From Zizania palustris (Eukaryota; Streptophyta; Magnoliopsida; Poales; Poaceae), in contig JAAALK010000287.1 of assembly GCA_019279435.1 (NCBI GenBank), positions 15,748,162 through 15,812,161 of the forward strand: a stretch of DNA of 64,000 nt, read 5' to 3'. The position numbers and the translations under genes are program-made. Every line of letters begins with the position of its first letter. Position 1 is the stretch's first letter. Below are positions 22,542 to 34,500 of this stretch, in pieces. The notes beneath the pieces were generated by a model. That model saw nothing but the letters and a program-made list of their open reading frames with translations. It was not told the origin of the DNA and did not search any database.

Positions 22542-25500
22542 ATGGAGGCGGACTTGCCGCGGCAGTGGGTGGTGACGTACACGAAGCACGTGAACAAGAA
22601 GCGCAAGGTCTACCAGGACGGCGCCCTCGTGCTCCACCCGGCATCCGGCCACCTCGTCCTCCTCGACGAAGCCGGCGTCACCGTCGAGTGCAGGTTCCTC
22701 CGCGCCGGCGAGGACGTATCTTCCGGCGCCTCGCTCGCGTTCCAGCGCCACCTCGTCGATGTCGGCGAGCCCGAGCGCCACCCGACCTGCTACTCCGGGT
22801 CCGGGTCCGGGTCCGGGTCCGGCGCCGCTACCTCCAACTCCAGAGCCGTCCACCGTGGCGGCGCCAGGGCGCGTCCGAGCGCGGTGAACTCGCGTGCTCC
22901 CCGCGCGTTCGTGAACCCAACTACGAAGGGCGGCGGATGCATGGATGAAGCCGCTGGTCCCAGTGGCGCAGAAGGGGCGGGATTCCAAGGTTTGCGCTCC
23001 ACATGTTCTAGGGAAAATAGTAGATATGCCCTATACGCATGCCCTCTGCCTCTGGATGTTTGAACGCCGAACGGAGCGTCGTGTTCTGAGGGCTCAATTG
23101 GATGCGCTTTTGATTTGTAGAGTGGACCGCACTGTACACTGCCCATCTGACTCAGAAGGCGAAGAAGTACCACGACGGTGTCGTCAGGCTGGTTCAGGTC
23201 GGTTCACATGCGAAGCAGGTAAGCAGAAATGCGCATTTCACAACTCCTGTATTGTAGCTAATGAATAGCAGATTATTAGTGGGTTACTTGATCCTCTTGA
23301 GATGATTTTATGATCTTAGGATGATGTGACAGTGCATTTAGTAAAAAAAATCCTTTCTATGTTGTTTGGATTAAAACATTCAGATTGTTTTGCTGGATGA
23401 AGAGGGTGAAGTACTGGGCATCAGGTACCTCAAGTTGGGGGAATCTGTGGAAAGTGGGAAGAAATGTCATTTACCTAACTATCTTATTGAGATTTGTGAG
23501 GCAAAGAGTGAAAAGAAAGGTTGGTTTTATGCATTTTCCATTTTAGTCATGTTTTTAGGTATCTAATCTGTGGACCTGTGCCTTATGAGATGTGTCTATT
23601 GATTTTTTTCTTGCTCTCTCTTTGAAAGGATGCTACTTCTGCATTGCCAATATGCAGGTGTAGAACCTACTTGTACAGAGCAACCTATGGCGCAAACAAG
23701 ACAAAGGAGTGGGGAGAATAAAAGTAACAAGATGGGATCGGGTCCAATGAGTAAATCTCTGAAATTTATCAGGCCAAAAATATTACATGGTACATGGGTT
23801 TAATGTTAAACATTTTTTTGAAAGAGCAATAAAATGCTAAGCATCAGTTAGCTATGATTTTCCTCTTCCAGCATATCACAGTGAGAATTGTTTGTCTCTA
23901 CAATTGTAGATCTTGAAGAGAGTAAATCAGAAAATACTTCTGGTTCCAGTAAGCCAAAGGCCACCGATGTTGAAGTTGTGGCTTCTGGTATCTCAGGAAA
24001 CATTATGGGTTTAACAGATTCTGGATTTCAAGGTTCATGTGCTCTTTGCCTCTCTCTCTCTCTATGTGTGTGTGTGCGCGCCAGATGTTCATGATCTGCA
24101 CATAATATTTAGAAGCTTATCAAATCACATTTTTTGTAGAATGGAATGCCTTATACACGACCCAACTAACACAGAAGGCAAAGAAGTACCGTGATGGTGT
24201 TATAAAGCTCATGCAAATTGGTTCTCACGCAAAGCAGGTTAGCATTTAGTAGCAATCAGTCCTTAAATGTCATGCTTATTAATATTAACACTGAGAAGTT
24301 TCTAGGGCAGGATTGATGATATATGATTGCTTTATTAGAGGTTACTCTTAGATTCTATGTAATTAAATGCTGTGATAGTTCATAGTTGTGGAATGGTGTT
24401 ATAGTTTTGAATTTTTGATAATCGGATGTTCAGATTGTTCTGCTGGATGAAGAGGGTGGAGTGCTTGGCAGCAAATACCTCAAGTCAGGTGAATCTGTTG
24501 AGTGTGGGATGAAATGCCAGCTGCCTAATTATCTTATTGAAATTTGTGAGATCAGAAAACAAAAGAATGGTTAGATTTCTTTTTTGTGTGCAATCATTAC
24601 GATACTCTGAACTTGTTAAAATAAGGAGTATCTAGAAAATACATATTATTTTTTTCTCTATAACATTAACATACACATATTTTTTACTGTATTAATCAAT
24701 ATCCACTATCCAGATGTAGAGTTTAAACACTCTTCAGAAGAGGCTTCAAGTCACACAAGACCAAAGAGTGGAGAGAATACAACTGACAGGACAGATGACA
24801 AAAACAAATCTCCAAAATTTGTCAGTCCACTAAAGTTCAATCGTATGTACTCAGAAAGTTTCATAAACATTAGGTGTACTATCCTCTTTACTGCATATTT
24901 TACTGCAGCAAATCATTTATCTCTGCAATTCACAGATCTTCATAATAAGTGTATATTAGAACACATTGTTGGCAATAAGAGGCCACCGGTTGCCCAATCA
25001 AGTGAATCAACCCATTAACACAGATGATACACTAAAATTTCATGCAATTGAGCTTGATATCATGAATAGTTAGTTCTATGTCCTGCTGCCTATGTATCTT
25101 TAGGTAGTAAGACTGCTGTTTCTTTCTTTGTAGACATTCAGAAGGGTAAACCAGGCTTTACTGTTGGCTACAGAAGGACAGACCATGGCAAATCAACATT
25201 TAGTAACATGGATGATCCACATAAACTTCATGGTACATGGGCTTAACTTTATAGTTTATACACTATATATATGCTTTCCAGCAGTTTATTTTTTTTCGTA
25301 TAGTAAAGTGCTGGTTCCTTCCAGTTTTTGCAGATGATGAGTGGGGTGAAATAGAACGGGCTGTCAACATTGTTAGAAAAATCGGTGATCGGTAGTTGAT
25401 CGGCCAACCATCGAGTAGGGATTAATCGGTTAATTGGGGGATTAAATGAATTAATCAGTCGATTAATTAATCGGTTGAATATTAAATATTAGAGTTATAT

Positions 25501-28500
25501 TTAGTATACTATTTTAGTCAAACCCTAGCCTTGAGTATATAAACACTCTCCAACCCTAGCTTTGAAACCTCCTCGTCACCAGCCCTTTCACTAAGCTCTT
25601 TAGTCTCCCCCCTCTCTCCAATATTGAGTTCTCTCTTCCTCACGTGTCTGCTCTATCCTCCTCAACCTCGCGTGTGCTGCCTGCCCTCTCCTCCCAGCAC
25701 CCCGCGTTGGTCGGCCCTTTGCACCGCAAGCACCCTGCATCGGTCGGCCCTTCGCACCGTCGCCACCCCGCGCTGCATGGCACAACCACCCGATGTGCGT
25801 CGTAGACAGACGGGAGGGCACGATGGCTGCGCAGACCTAGCGGCGACAAGGTGTAGATCTGGTGGCGACAGCACGGGTCCGACGACGGGGGTGTGGATCC
25901 TACTGAAAGAGTATGGCTGGGAATAGATTGATTAGATTAGGAGCCAATGCTCAGGTACATATATAGAGGCAAGGGGATAACTACCTATAACTGAATAGAT
26001 CTAATCTAGGAGATAAGAGATAGAGATAGAGATAGAGATAGACCCCTTGCTAACAGATATAACCACCCGGCCAGGGGGATAAGGGCTGGCCGACCCCCCT
26101 AGAGCCCACATACAACACGACACGCTAACACGCCCCCGCAGTCTGAACGTCGGTGCTTAGCCACGAACACTCAGACTGGACCGAAACTCAGTGAACACCG
26201 AAGAAGGCAGCCCTTTGGTGAAGATGTCGGCGAACTGGGATGTCGTGGGGACGTGAAGGACCCGAACGACACCCATGGCCACCTTCTCACGAACGAAGTG
26301 AAGATCGATCTCGATATGCTTCGTTCATTGATGTTGAACTGGATTGGAAGACATGTAGACCGTACTGATGTTGTCGTAGTAGACAAGTATGGCGCGGTGA
26401 AGCGGAGTGTGAAGCTCATGAAGAAGCTGACGAAGCCAGGAAGCCTCAGCGATACCATTGGCCACGACACGATACTCAGCTTCAGCACTGGAGTGGGAGA
26501 CGGTGTTCTGACGTTTGGATGACCAAGAAACTAGGTTGTCACCAAGGAACACAGCATAGCCCAAGGTGGACTTGCGAGTATCTGGACAACCAGCCCAGTC
26601 GGCATCAGTATAGACCACCAAGTCATCCAGCGTCGATGGCCGAAGGTGAAGTCCTAGGTGCAAGGTACCCCGAATGTACCGAAGAATGCGCTTGAGAGCA
26701 GCAAGGTGAGCCTCTCGAGGATCATGCATGTAAAGACAGACCTGTTGTACGACATAGGAAATGTCAGGTCGCGTGAAGGTCAGATACTGCAGGGCGCCTG
26801 CAAGGCTGCGGTAGTCTGAAGGATCGGCGACTGGAGCCCCAGAGTCAGCAGAGACTTTGGGGTTAGTGTCCACTGGCGTATTGCAAGGTTTGCACTCTGT
26901 CATGCCTGCTTGGTCCAGGATGTCAAGCATGTACTGCCACTGAGAGAGAATCATACCATCATCATCGCTCTGTACCTGCATCCCCAAGAAATTGGTGGAG
27001 CTCGCCCAGATCCTTCATGGCAAATTCTTGCTGAAGAGCTGAGATAACTTGCCGTAGGAGCTGTGCTAAGGAAGCGGTGAGAACGATGTCATCAAAGTAG
27101 AGAAGTAGATATGCTATATCAGTGCCACGACAGTAGATGAACAACGAAGTATCTGATTTGGCTTCCACGAAACCGAGGGAGACCAGGTGCGTGGCAAAAT
27201 GACTGTACCAAGCACGTGGGGCATGTTTCAGCCCATAAAGAGACTTGTTGAGGCGGCAAACAAAGTCTGGGTGAGCAGGGTCTTCGAATCCAGACGGCTG
27301 AGCCGCAAACACTGTCTCTGTCAGAGTGCCATGGAGGAAAGCATTTTTGACATCGAGCTGATGAACGGGCCACTTGCGGGAGAGAGCCAACGAGAGAACC
27401 GTGCGAACTGTGGCAGGCTTGATGACATGGCTGAATGTCTCTGTAAAGTCAACACCTGGACGTTGAGTGAAGCCGCGGAGGACCCAACGTGCCTTGTAAC
27501 GCTCCAAGGAACCGTTGGCGAGGAACTTGTGCTTGAATATCCATTTACCGGTGACAATGTTGGCATGTCGCGGGCGAGGAACCAGATCCTAGGTCTGGTT
27601 TTGGATGAGAGCAGCATGTTCTTCTTCCATGGTGGCCTGCCAATTGGGATCGGCAAGGGCACCACGGAAGGTCTTCGGGACTGGAGACAGTGGTGCGGCA
27701 TGGAACAGGAATGGTACAGGGAACCCATCCTTGGCTCGTGTCGTCATGTGATGCTGATTCACCGTTGGGGTAACAGCAATAGCACCAGGAGGTAGCGGCA
27801 CTGTTACTGAGGGAGTAGTGGATGCCGCTGGAGGAGGCTCGGCGGGTCGGGGATGCCTGGAGTAGACGCACAGAGCTGGTGCCGCACGTGGGAGTGTAGG
27901 AGAGGCGGCATCCGCGTATGGCGCGGGGGTGGCCGTCGAGGGTGAAGATGTGGCCGTGCGTGGCGCGGTGGGCGTCGAAGAAGGAGCCGTGGCCGTGCGT
28001 GGCACAACACCCGCGCGAGGTAGGGTATGAAACCTTGGTGGAACCAGTGGCGCCGGAAGTGGTGGTATGGCTTGAGAGGTACCTGTAGAAGACAAAAATG
28101 GCAGCCTTATGGGAGCAGCTACCGTGTTAGGGAATTCATCTAAAAAGGTGAAGTCCATAGCCGTGGGAGGGGAGGGTTACTCGGCAAAGGGAAAGTTGGT
28201 TTTGTCAAAGATGACATGACGGGAGATGATGATTCTATTGGTGGTAGGATCAAGGCAGCGGTATCCCTTGTGGTGAGCAGAGTAGCCCAGGAAGATACAG
28301 AGGGCAAAACGGGGCAAAAGTTTATGGGGGGCAGTGGCCGAGAGATTGGGGTAACACTTACAACCAAAGACCCGAAGATGATCGTAGGACGACGCACTAC
28401 CATGGAGGGCAAAGTGCGGGGTCGAGAAGTCAAGGGTCTTGGTGGGTAAGATGTTGAGGAGGAGAGTTGCAGTGTGCAACGCCTCGGCCCAATATGAAGG

Positions 28501-31500
28501 AGGCATGCCCGCCTGAAACAAAAGGGAGCGGATGACATCGTTAGTGGTACGAATGATCCGTTCGGCTTTACCGTTCTGTGGGGACGTGTAAGGACACGAC
28601 ATGCGAAAGAGGATGCCATGTCAGAAAGAAGGTGCGTGCGGTGGAGTTGTCAAACTCCCGGCCGTTGTCGGGTTGAACGGCCTAGATGCGGGCTCCGAAC
28701 TGTGTAGAGACATAGACAAAAAAGTTAGATAATGTCGTGAATGTGTCAGACTTCAGCCGTAGGGGGAATGTCCACAAGTAATGTGAGCAATTATCGAGAA
28801 CAACCAAGTAATATTTGTAGCCAGAGACACTAATAACAGGAGATGACACAAGTCACAATGAATAAGAGCAAAGTTGTTCGACGCCTGAGAGGCTGAGGTA
28901 CCAAAAGGAAGACGAACATGTCATCCTAGCTGACACGCATGACATATAGAATCCAAGTTTTTATTACAAGCAGGAATGGCCGAAGCAAGCTTGGAGAGAG
29001 TCTCGTGACCAGGGTGACCAAGACGACGGTGCCATAGTGAAGCTGGTGTGAAGCCCGCGACAAGGGAGTGCGCCACGGGAAGCTGCAGGGGGTAGAGCAG
29101 TCCGGAGCTATTACACCTGATGGTCATGGTCCCCGTGAGAAGATCCTTCACAGAGCAACCATAAGGGTCAAATTCCACAGAACAATTGTTATCGATAGTG
29201 AATTGGCGAACGGAAATAAGATTCTTGATGAGCTGTGGTGAAACAAGAACATTATTTAAAGTAAGAGAGCCAAGCTGTGTCTTGCCGGTCACAGTGACTG
29301 GCAGGAGCGAACCATTACCAACAACGATAGAGGTGGGAGAGGGATACTGTGGAATTGAAGAGTGAGAGAGGGAACCATCATGGGAGGTCATGTGGGAGGA
29401 AGCACCTGTATCAAAGTACCAGTCATTGTTCACCGGGGGAGTGAGTGCCATGGTGCTGAAAGTGGAGGCGAGGGAGCTATGGTCCCAAGTCGGCGCTCCC
29501 ACCATGGGCTGGTACAGTGCATGGGAGGCCCAGGTCGACGGTGCTAGTTGCTGTGGCTGCAACATAGGCCCGGCAGGGGTCCCGTAGGGCGGAAAAAAGG
29601 CCGACTGATGGGGAATTTGTTGGCCCCCTTGGAACGCGAGCATCGCCTACTGCTGTTGTGGGCCCATCCGGCCCTGAGGAAGCTGGGCTAGGGGAGGCGT
29701 CCGTGGGCCGGGCCACATCTGGATGGTCCCGGTCCACGGATTGTAGAAGGAGGGCCAAGTCCTGCTGGGCCCGGTGGTTGATCCGGGGTTGGGGGAGGTG
29801 CTGCCAGAGGGGTCGCCGCCACCAGGGGCAGGGAGGCCACCTGAAGGGGTGCGGCGGTCCTTCTGTTTCTTTTTCTTGTTCTGCTTCGGGGCACCGGTTC
29901 GAGGAGTGCCATTGGTTGGTGCGGGCTGATGGGGTGCGGAGGAGCCCGTAGCGACGAGGGCGGTAGGGGGGCAGCAAGGTGTTGTACCATGTTTATCTCC
30001 TCGAGTAGAAGTTCATTGCGAACGGCGGTGAAAGAGGGAAAGGGGCGCCCGCGCCGGAGATGGACACCGATGTCCCTATAGCGTTCGTTGAGCTCGCGAA
30101 TCACGTTGAGGACCAAAGTGCGGTCAGTCACGTGTTCGTCGAGGTCACCGAGATCGTCGGCCATTTTCTTGAAACGCTTGCAGTACTCGGTGATGGAGAT
30201 CACCTTGCGCGAAGGCGCGAAACTTGGCGTCAAGGTGTAGGGCGCGGGTCTCCTGGTTCCCAAGAAAGTGACCCTCGATTGCAAGCCAAGCTTCTCGGGC
30301 GGTGGCGCGGTGGTCAATTACGGCCTCAGCAAGATCTGAAGAGGTCGCGCTGTAGAGCCAAGATTTGACCACGGCGTTCATCCGTGTCCAGTCAGGAAGG
30401 GCCGAGGTGGCATGGTCGCTGTAGATGTGATCTTGCAGAGAGTACTTCGTGACGGCGAGGAGGAACTGTTCGCGCCATTGCGAGTAATTGCCGGCTGTGT
30501 CGAGGGTGATAGGCACCAAGCTGCGGGCGTTCTGGACGGAGACCGCCTGGGCGTGAAGATTGAGGATGGCGGCTGCTTCGTGGAGGGCCATGGCGTTGGA
30601 GACGTCCAGGCCGTCCGCTGGAGGAAACACGATGGGATTAGCCGCGGCAGCGGCGTCGGCCCGAGCTTTGGCTGCTCGTGTTAGGACAGCACGGATGCGC
30701 TCGGTGGCGGCGTCGCGATCGGTTGATGCAGCAGCAGCTTCTTCCTCGACGGCCTGGGCTTCGGCTAGGGTGGCCTCATGGGCAGCCATGCGGGTGTCGG
30801 CGAGACGCCTTGGGCTTCAGCTAGGGCGGCCTCACGGGCAGCAGTGCGGGCGTCGGCGAGAGGCCTTGGCTCGTCATCGTCGTCGCGACGTGCGAGCTCG
30901 GCAGGGTCGACGGTAGAGGTAGGAGGTGTCCCAACCATGCTGATCAGGGGTGGCCGTGGAAGGGAGAGAGGGAGGGGGGTCCCGGTCTCTTGATACCATG
31001 AAAGAGTATGGCTGGGAATAGATTGATTAGATTAGGAGCCAATGCTCAGGTACATATATAGAGGCAAGGGGATAACTACCTATAATTGAATAGATCTAAT
31101 CTAGGAGATAAGAGATAGAGATAGAGATAGATCCCTTGCCAACAGATATAACCACCCGGCCAGGGGGATAAGGGCTGGCCGAACCCCCCTAGTGCCCACA
31201 TACAACACGACATGCTAACACATGTGACAGGCCAGCAGATCCGGTGATGGGGCAGTAGATCCGGCGACAGGGCAGCGGATCCAGTGATGGGGGTGCAGAT
31301 CCGATAATCGACGATTAATCAGCGATTCGGCCATTAATCGGCGATTAATCGGGTTGACCATCCGATTAATCGGTCAACTGATTAATGTTCCGATTATGCT
31401 GTAAATTAACTGCTATGTTGCTGAGTACAAGTTAATCGGCTAATCAGCCGATTTTTTCAACAGTGGCTGTCAGCTATAACTTGCATGAAGATGGAAAATT

Positions 31501-34500
31501 AAGTTCTAGTATAATGAATCGAGCTCAAGGATTTTGTGGTAAACTGACTTAAGTTAACATACACTTACATCCATTTTCTCCTCTTGCTAGTGCCATATTC
31601 TAATACAGAAATGCCCATGTTTATTTATAATTTGCAGATCTTCAGGATGTTAAATCAGGATGTTCCGCTAGTTTTATCAGGAGAGATGTTGAAAAATCAA
31701 CTTTTGGTAACATGGATGATTCTTTGAGAACTGGTTTGTACACCTTTACTAGTTAGATGTCCGTGCTTTGCAACGGAATCTTATTTTTAATTACAAACAT
31801 CTATTTAAAGTATGATATTTATTCAAATGTGCTTAATAATGTTATGATGAAAAGAAACAATTATTATTTTTATCTGAAACAAATCATAAATAGAGATTCA
31901 ATTATCGTCAACAAAAACATAAAAAAGTCTTTCCCATTTCCTACTACTTGTTCTTTTCCCATTTCTCACTTGAATAACTGTTTACCCCACAGAAAAAAGG
32001 GAATACCTGTTTCATGTTTCCTTCATTTAAGCCAATCAGAAAGAACAGTAGATAAGTAATTGCTATGCACCTACCTGGCTACTGTTACATGCCTAGGATT
32101 ACCCAAGGACCATGGAAAAGCACTTATGCACCATAAGTCCGTAATTGTGAAAATCCAATCAGCCATTTCCTATTTCCTAATAAGCTTGCAATGCTTTTAC
32201 TTAGTGTATCAAATAGATAACTGGTCCAATAAATGCACACTTTATAAAATAAAACAGAAGATAAGTCTGTTGCAGTAAAACTTTTACTAGCAGAATTTCT
32301 ATTGCCTTATGATGTGCAATATGCGTAGTTCCTGAAGACTAGTTTCAGTCAAGGTGGATTCTTTCAGAAACACCATGATATGTATATCAAATTAGCTTTA
32401 TGCAGGTGCCTTGTAGCAGTGTATTATCAGGACTTCTTTAATTCACTGGATAAGTAACTAATTATCTAAATATGTGATTATTTACATATTACAAGGGATA
32501 TTTGAGGTTTTTGTTCTGCATGCTTCCACACTGTTCTTGGTTACCATCACATTGCTATTTGGCAATCTGCAATCTGAAGAGCATAATCTAAAAAATAAAT
32601 ACAAAGAGTTTCTGCAATGTGGTCTGTGCTCCTACAATAATTATTGTGGAAGTAAAATGCTTATTTTGAAGAAATTAATTCGTTTTCACAAGTGTCTGTT
32701 GGCGATCCTGTGGAATGCACCACTAACTTGGATGGCTTGTGCTGCTACCCTTATTGATTTAATTCATCTGCTTGATATTAATAACAATGCTATCTTATTC
32801 TGTAGCTTCCCAGATACTGTCTATCATGAAGCCTCCATCGGAAATCAAATATTCCCAAAGCATTCCAGCTTCACAAGCACACTCATCAGCATCCTTTGGG
32901 TCAAATATAACTTTTGATGCAGATCCTAATAAGATAGCTTCTAACGCATCAGTGATTAATGATTCAAACATAACTATTGGTGCTAATAGGAACTCTGGAT
33001 TGTCTCACTGTGCTATGCAACTTCGTACGTCAGTGCAGTCTTGCTTAAATTTAGAAACTCTGCAGACAAAGAGCTCAGTAAGCAGTCATCATCAAAATGA
33101 GTTATCAGGGAATGCTCATCCAACTTATGATCATCAGACAATCATGTAAGATTTCATGTGCATCTCTTTAATTTATATTCTTGAAGATTTCTGTCTGGAC
33201 AGTAAACTAATCTCTTACATGACAAGTTGAATAAAAATAAATATTTACTTGCATTATGCTTTATAAGAGTCCAGCAACTTTTGATTTGTCTGATGGAAAA
33301 GAACAGAGGCAAGGTTCTTGATTTTTATATAATTTATTGAGTAACTAGCCTGAAAGGACAAGCAACAGATTGAGCACACTAGCGTGAAAGCCGTTGTGTG
33401 TTAGCACATCCTCTTGGCTCTCGCTCATTGCACGTTAATGCATCCATTTTGTTTCTCCCCATAACTTTTTTCTTCTTTTTGGACTTTGGTTAATGGAGGG
33501 ATATTAGTAATGTCATTACATTGAAAGACATCAATTCCTCTTTCATAAATTTTTAACATCTTCAGTCTCTTATCTGCCTGCCAAGACTGAAGCAAGCTTC
33601 CAAGTTGACGGTCCATTCATCAGGCAATCATCAAACTGGAAGTTCAAATGGTACACAAACATGCTTCAATTAATTTCGTTTTTACTCAGTACTTTGGGGT
33701 TTAGTGCAAACTTGTTCTTTACTTTTAAGTTTTAGGTTTGCATGTCATCGAAGAGTAAGCTTATAATGGTCTATACGTGGCAGATTCTACACCATCTATG
33801 CAGACTACCATCCCAGGTTTGCCAAGAGACAAAAGTGAAACCACAGTCCAGGTTTGCACCCTAAGCTGTACATTTCTTGGAACTGTTAGAGTGTTGTGTG
33901 TGTGTGGGGCCCCTGGTGTGTGGGCCCCTCCTGTAAGGCTCCCCTTTTATCCTCCCTACCCAAGGGAGAGGAATCTATCCATCTCTTCCTACATGGTATC
34001 AGAGCCTTAGGCTCCTCCTCTTCTCCCTTGCCACCGGCGCCGCTGCCGTCGCCTCCATGGCCGTCGCGCCTCCTCCGGCGTGCTCCACCACCTTCTCCTC
34101 CTCCTCCCCTTTTCGTGGGCTGGGTTCCGGCACCATGGCCGGATCCGCCCCTCTCCCGACCGGATCCGCCGCCGGGGCGGCCGGATCTGCCGCCGCCGGC
34201 TTCCCCCCGCCGGGTTCCGCCGCCACCGGCCTTCCCCCGTCCTCCCTCGACGCCGGAGCCCCTCTCCCGCCCGGATCCGCCGCCGGGGCGGCCCGATCCG
34301 GCGCCGCCGTGCTCCCCCCGCCCTGCCTCGACGCCGGCGCCCCTCTCTCGCCCGGATCCGCCGCCGGGGCGGCCCGATCCGGCGCCGCCGGGCTCCCCCC
34401 GCCCTGCCTCGACGCCGGCGGGGCCGGATCCGCCGCTGCCGGCCTCCCCCCGTGCTATTTCGCTGCCGGCCCGCCCGCTCCGCCCGGACCCGACGCCGGG

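Larger units (their letters stand above)
25904..31220 (-). mobile_element. Ty1/copia element, Ale/Retrofit-like, degenerate
   Basis: On the minus strand: LTR 30999-31220, primer binding site TGGTATCA directly inside it, gag, protease, integrase, reverse transcriptase and RNase H, then LTR 25904-26130. The LTRs start TGTTAGC and end CTTTCA and differ at about six to eight bases plus a 6-bp GAGATA-repeat indel. The flanks do not match (CCTAC before 25904, CATGT after 31220), so no target duplication is visible. Coding sequence is interrupted by stops and frameshifts. It is nested in the hAT element. Confidence 0.9.
25367..31464. mobile_element. Non-autonomous hAT element inside exon 11, carrying a copia element
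   Basis: GGCTGTCA occurs directly before (25359-25366) and after (31465-31472) the insert, the 8-bp target duplication typical of hAT. The ends are ACATTGTTAGAAAAATCGG and, reverse complemented, ACTGTTGAAAAAATCGG. Both arms are full of ATTAATCGG motifs, resembling subterminal transposase-binding repeats. Without the copia element (25904-31220) the hAT is about 780 bp and has no transposase. The inner flanks hold a degenerate GATCCGGTGATGGGG-type minisatellite. The insertion cuts the codon between ERAV and SYNLHED of the host gene and brings an in-frame TAG at 25393-25395. Confidence 0.88.

Noticed and set aside
32474..32917. 147-codon frame in intron 12 and exon 13 of the DUF2439 gene
   Set aside because: It overlaps the real exon in another frame and the upstream part is AT-rich intron.
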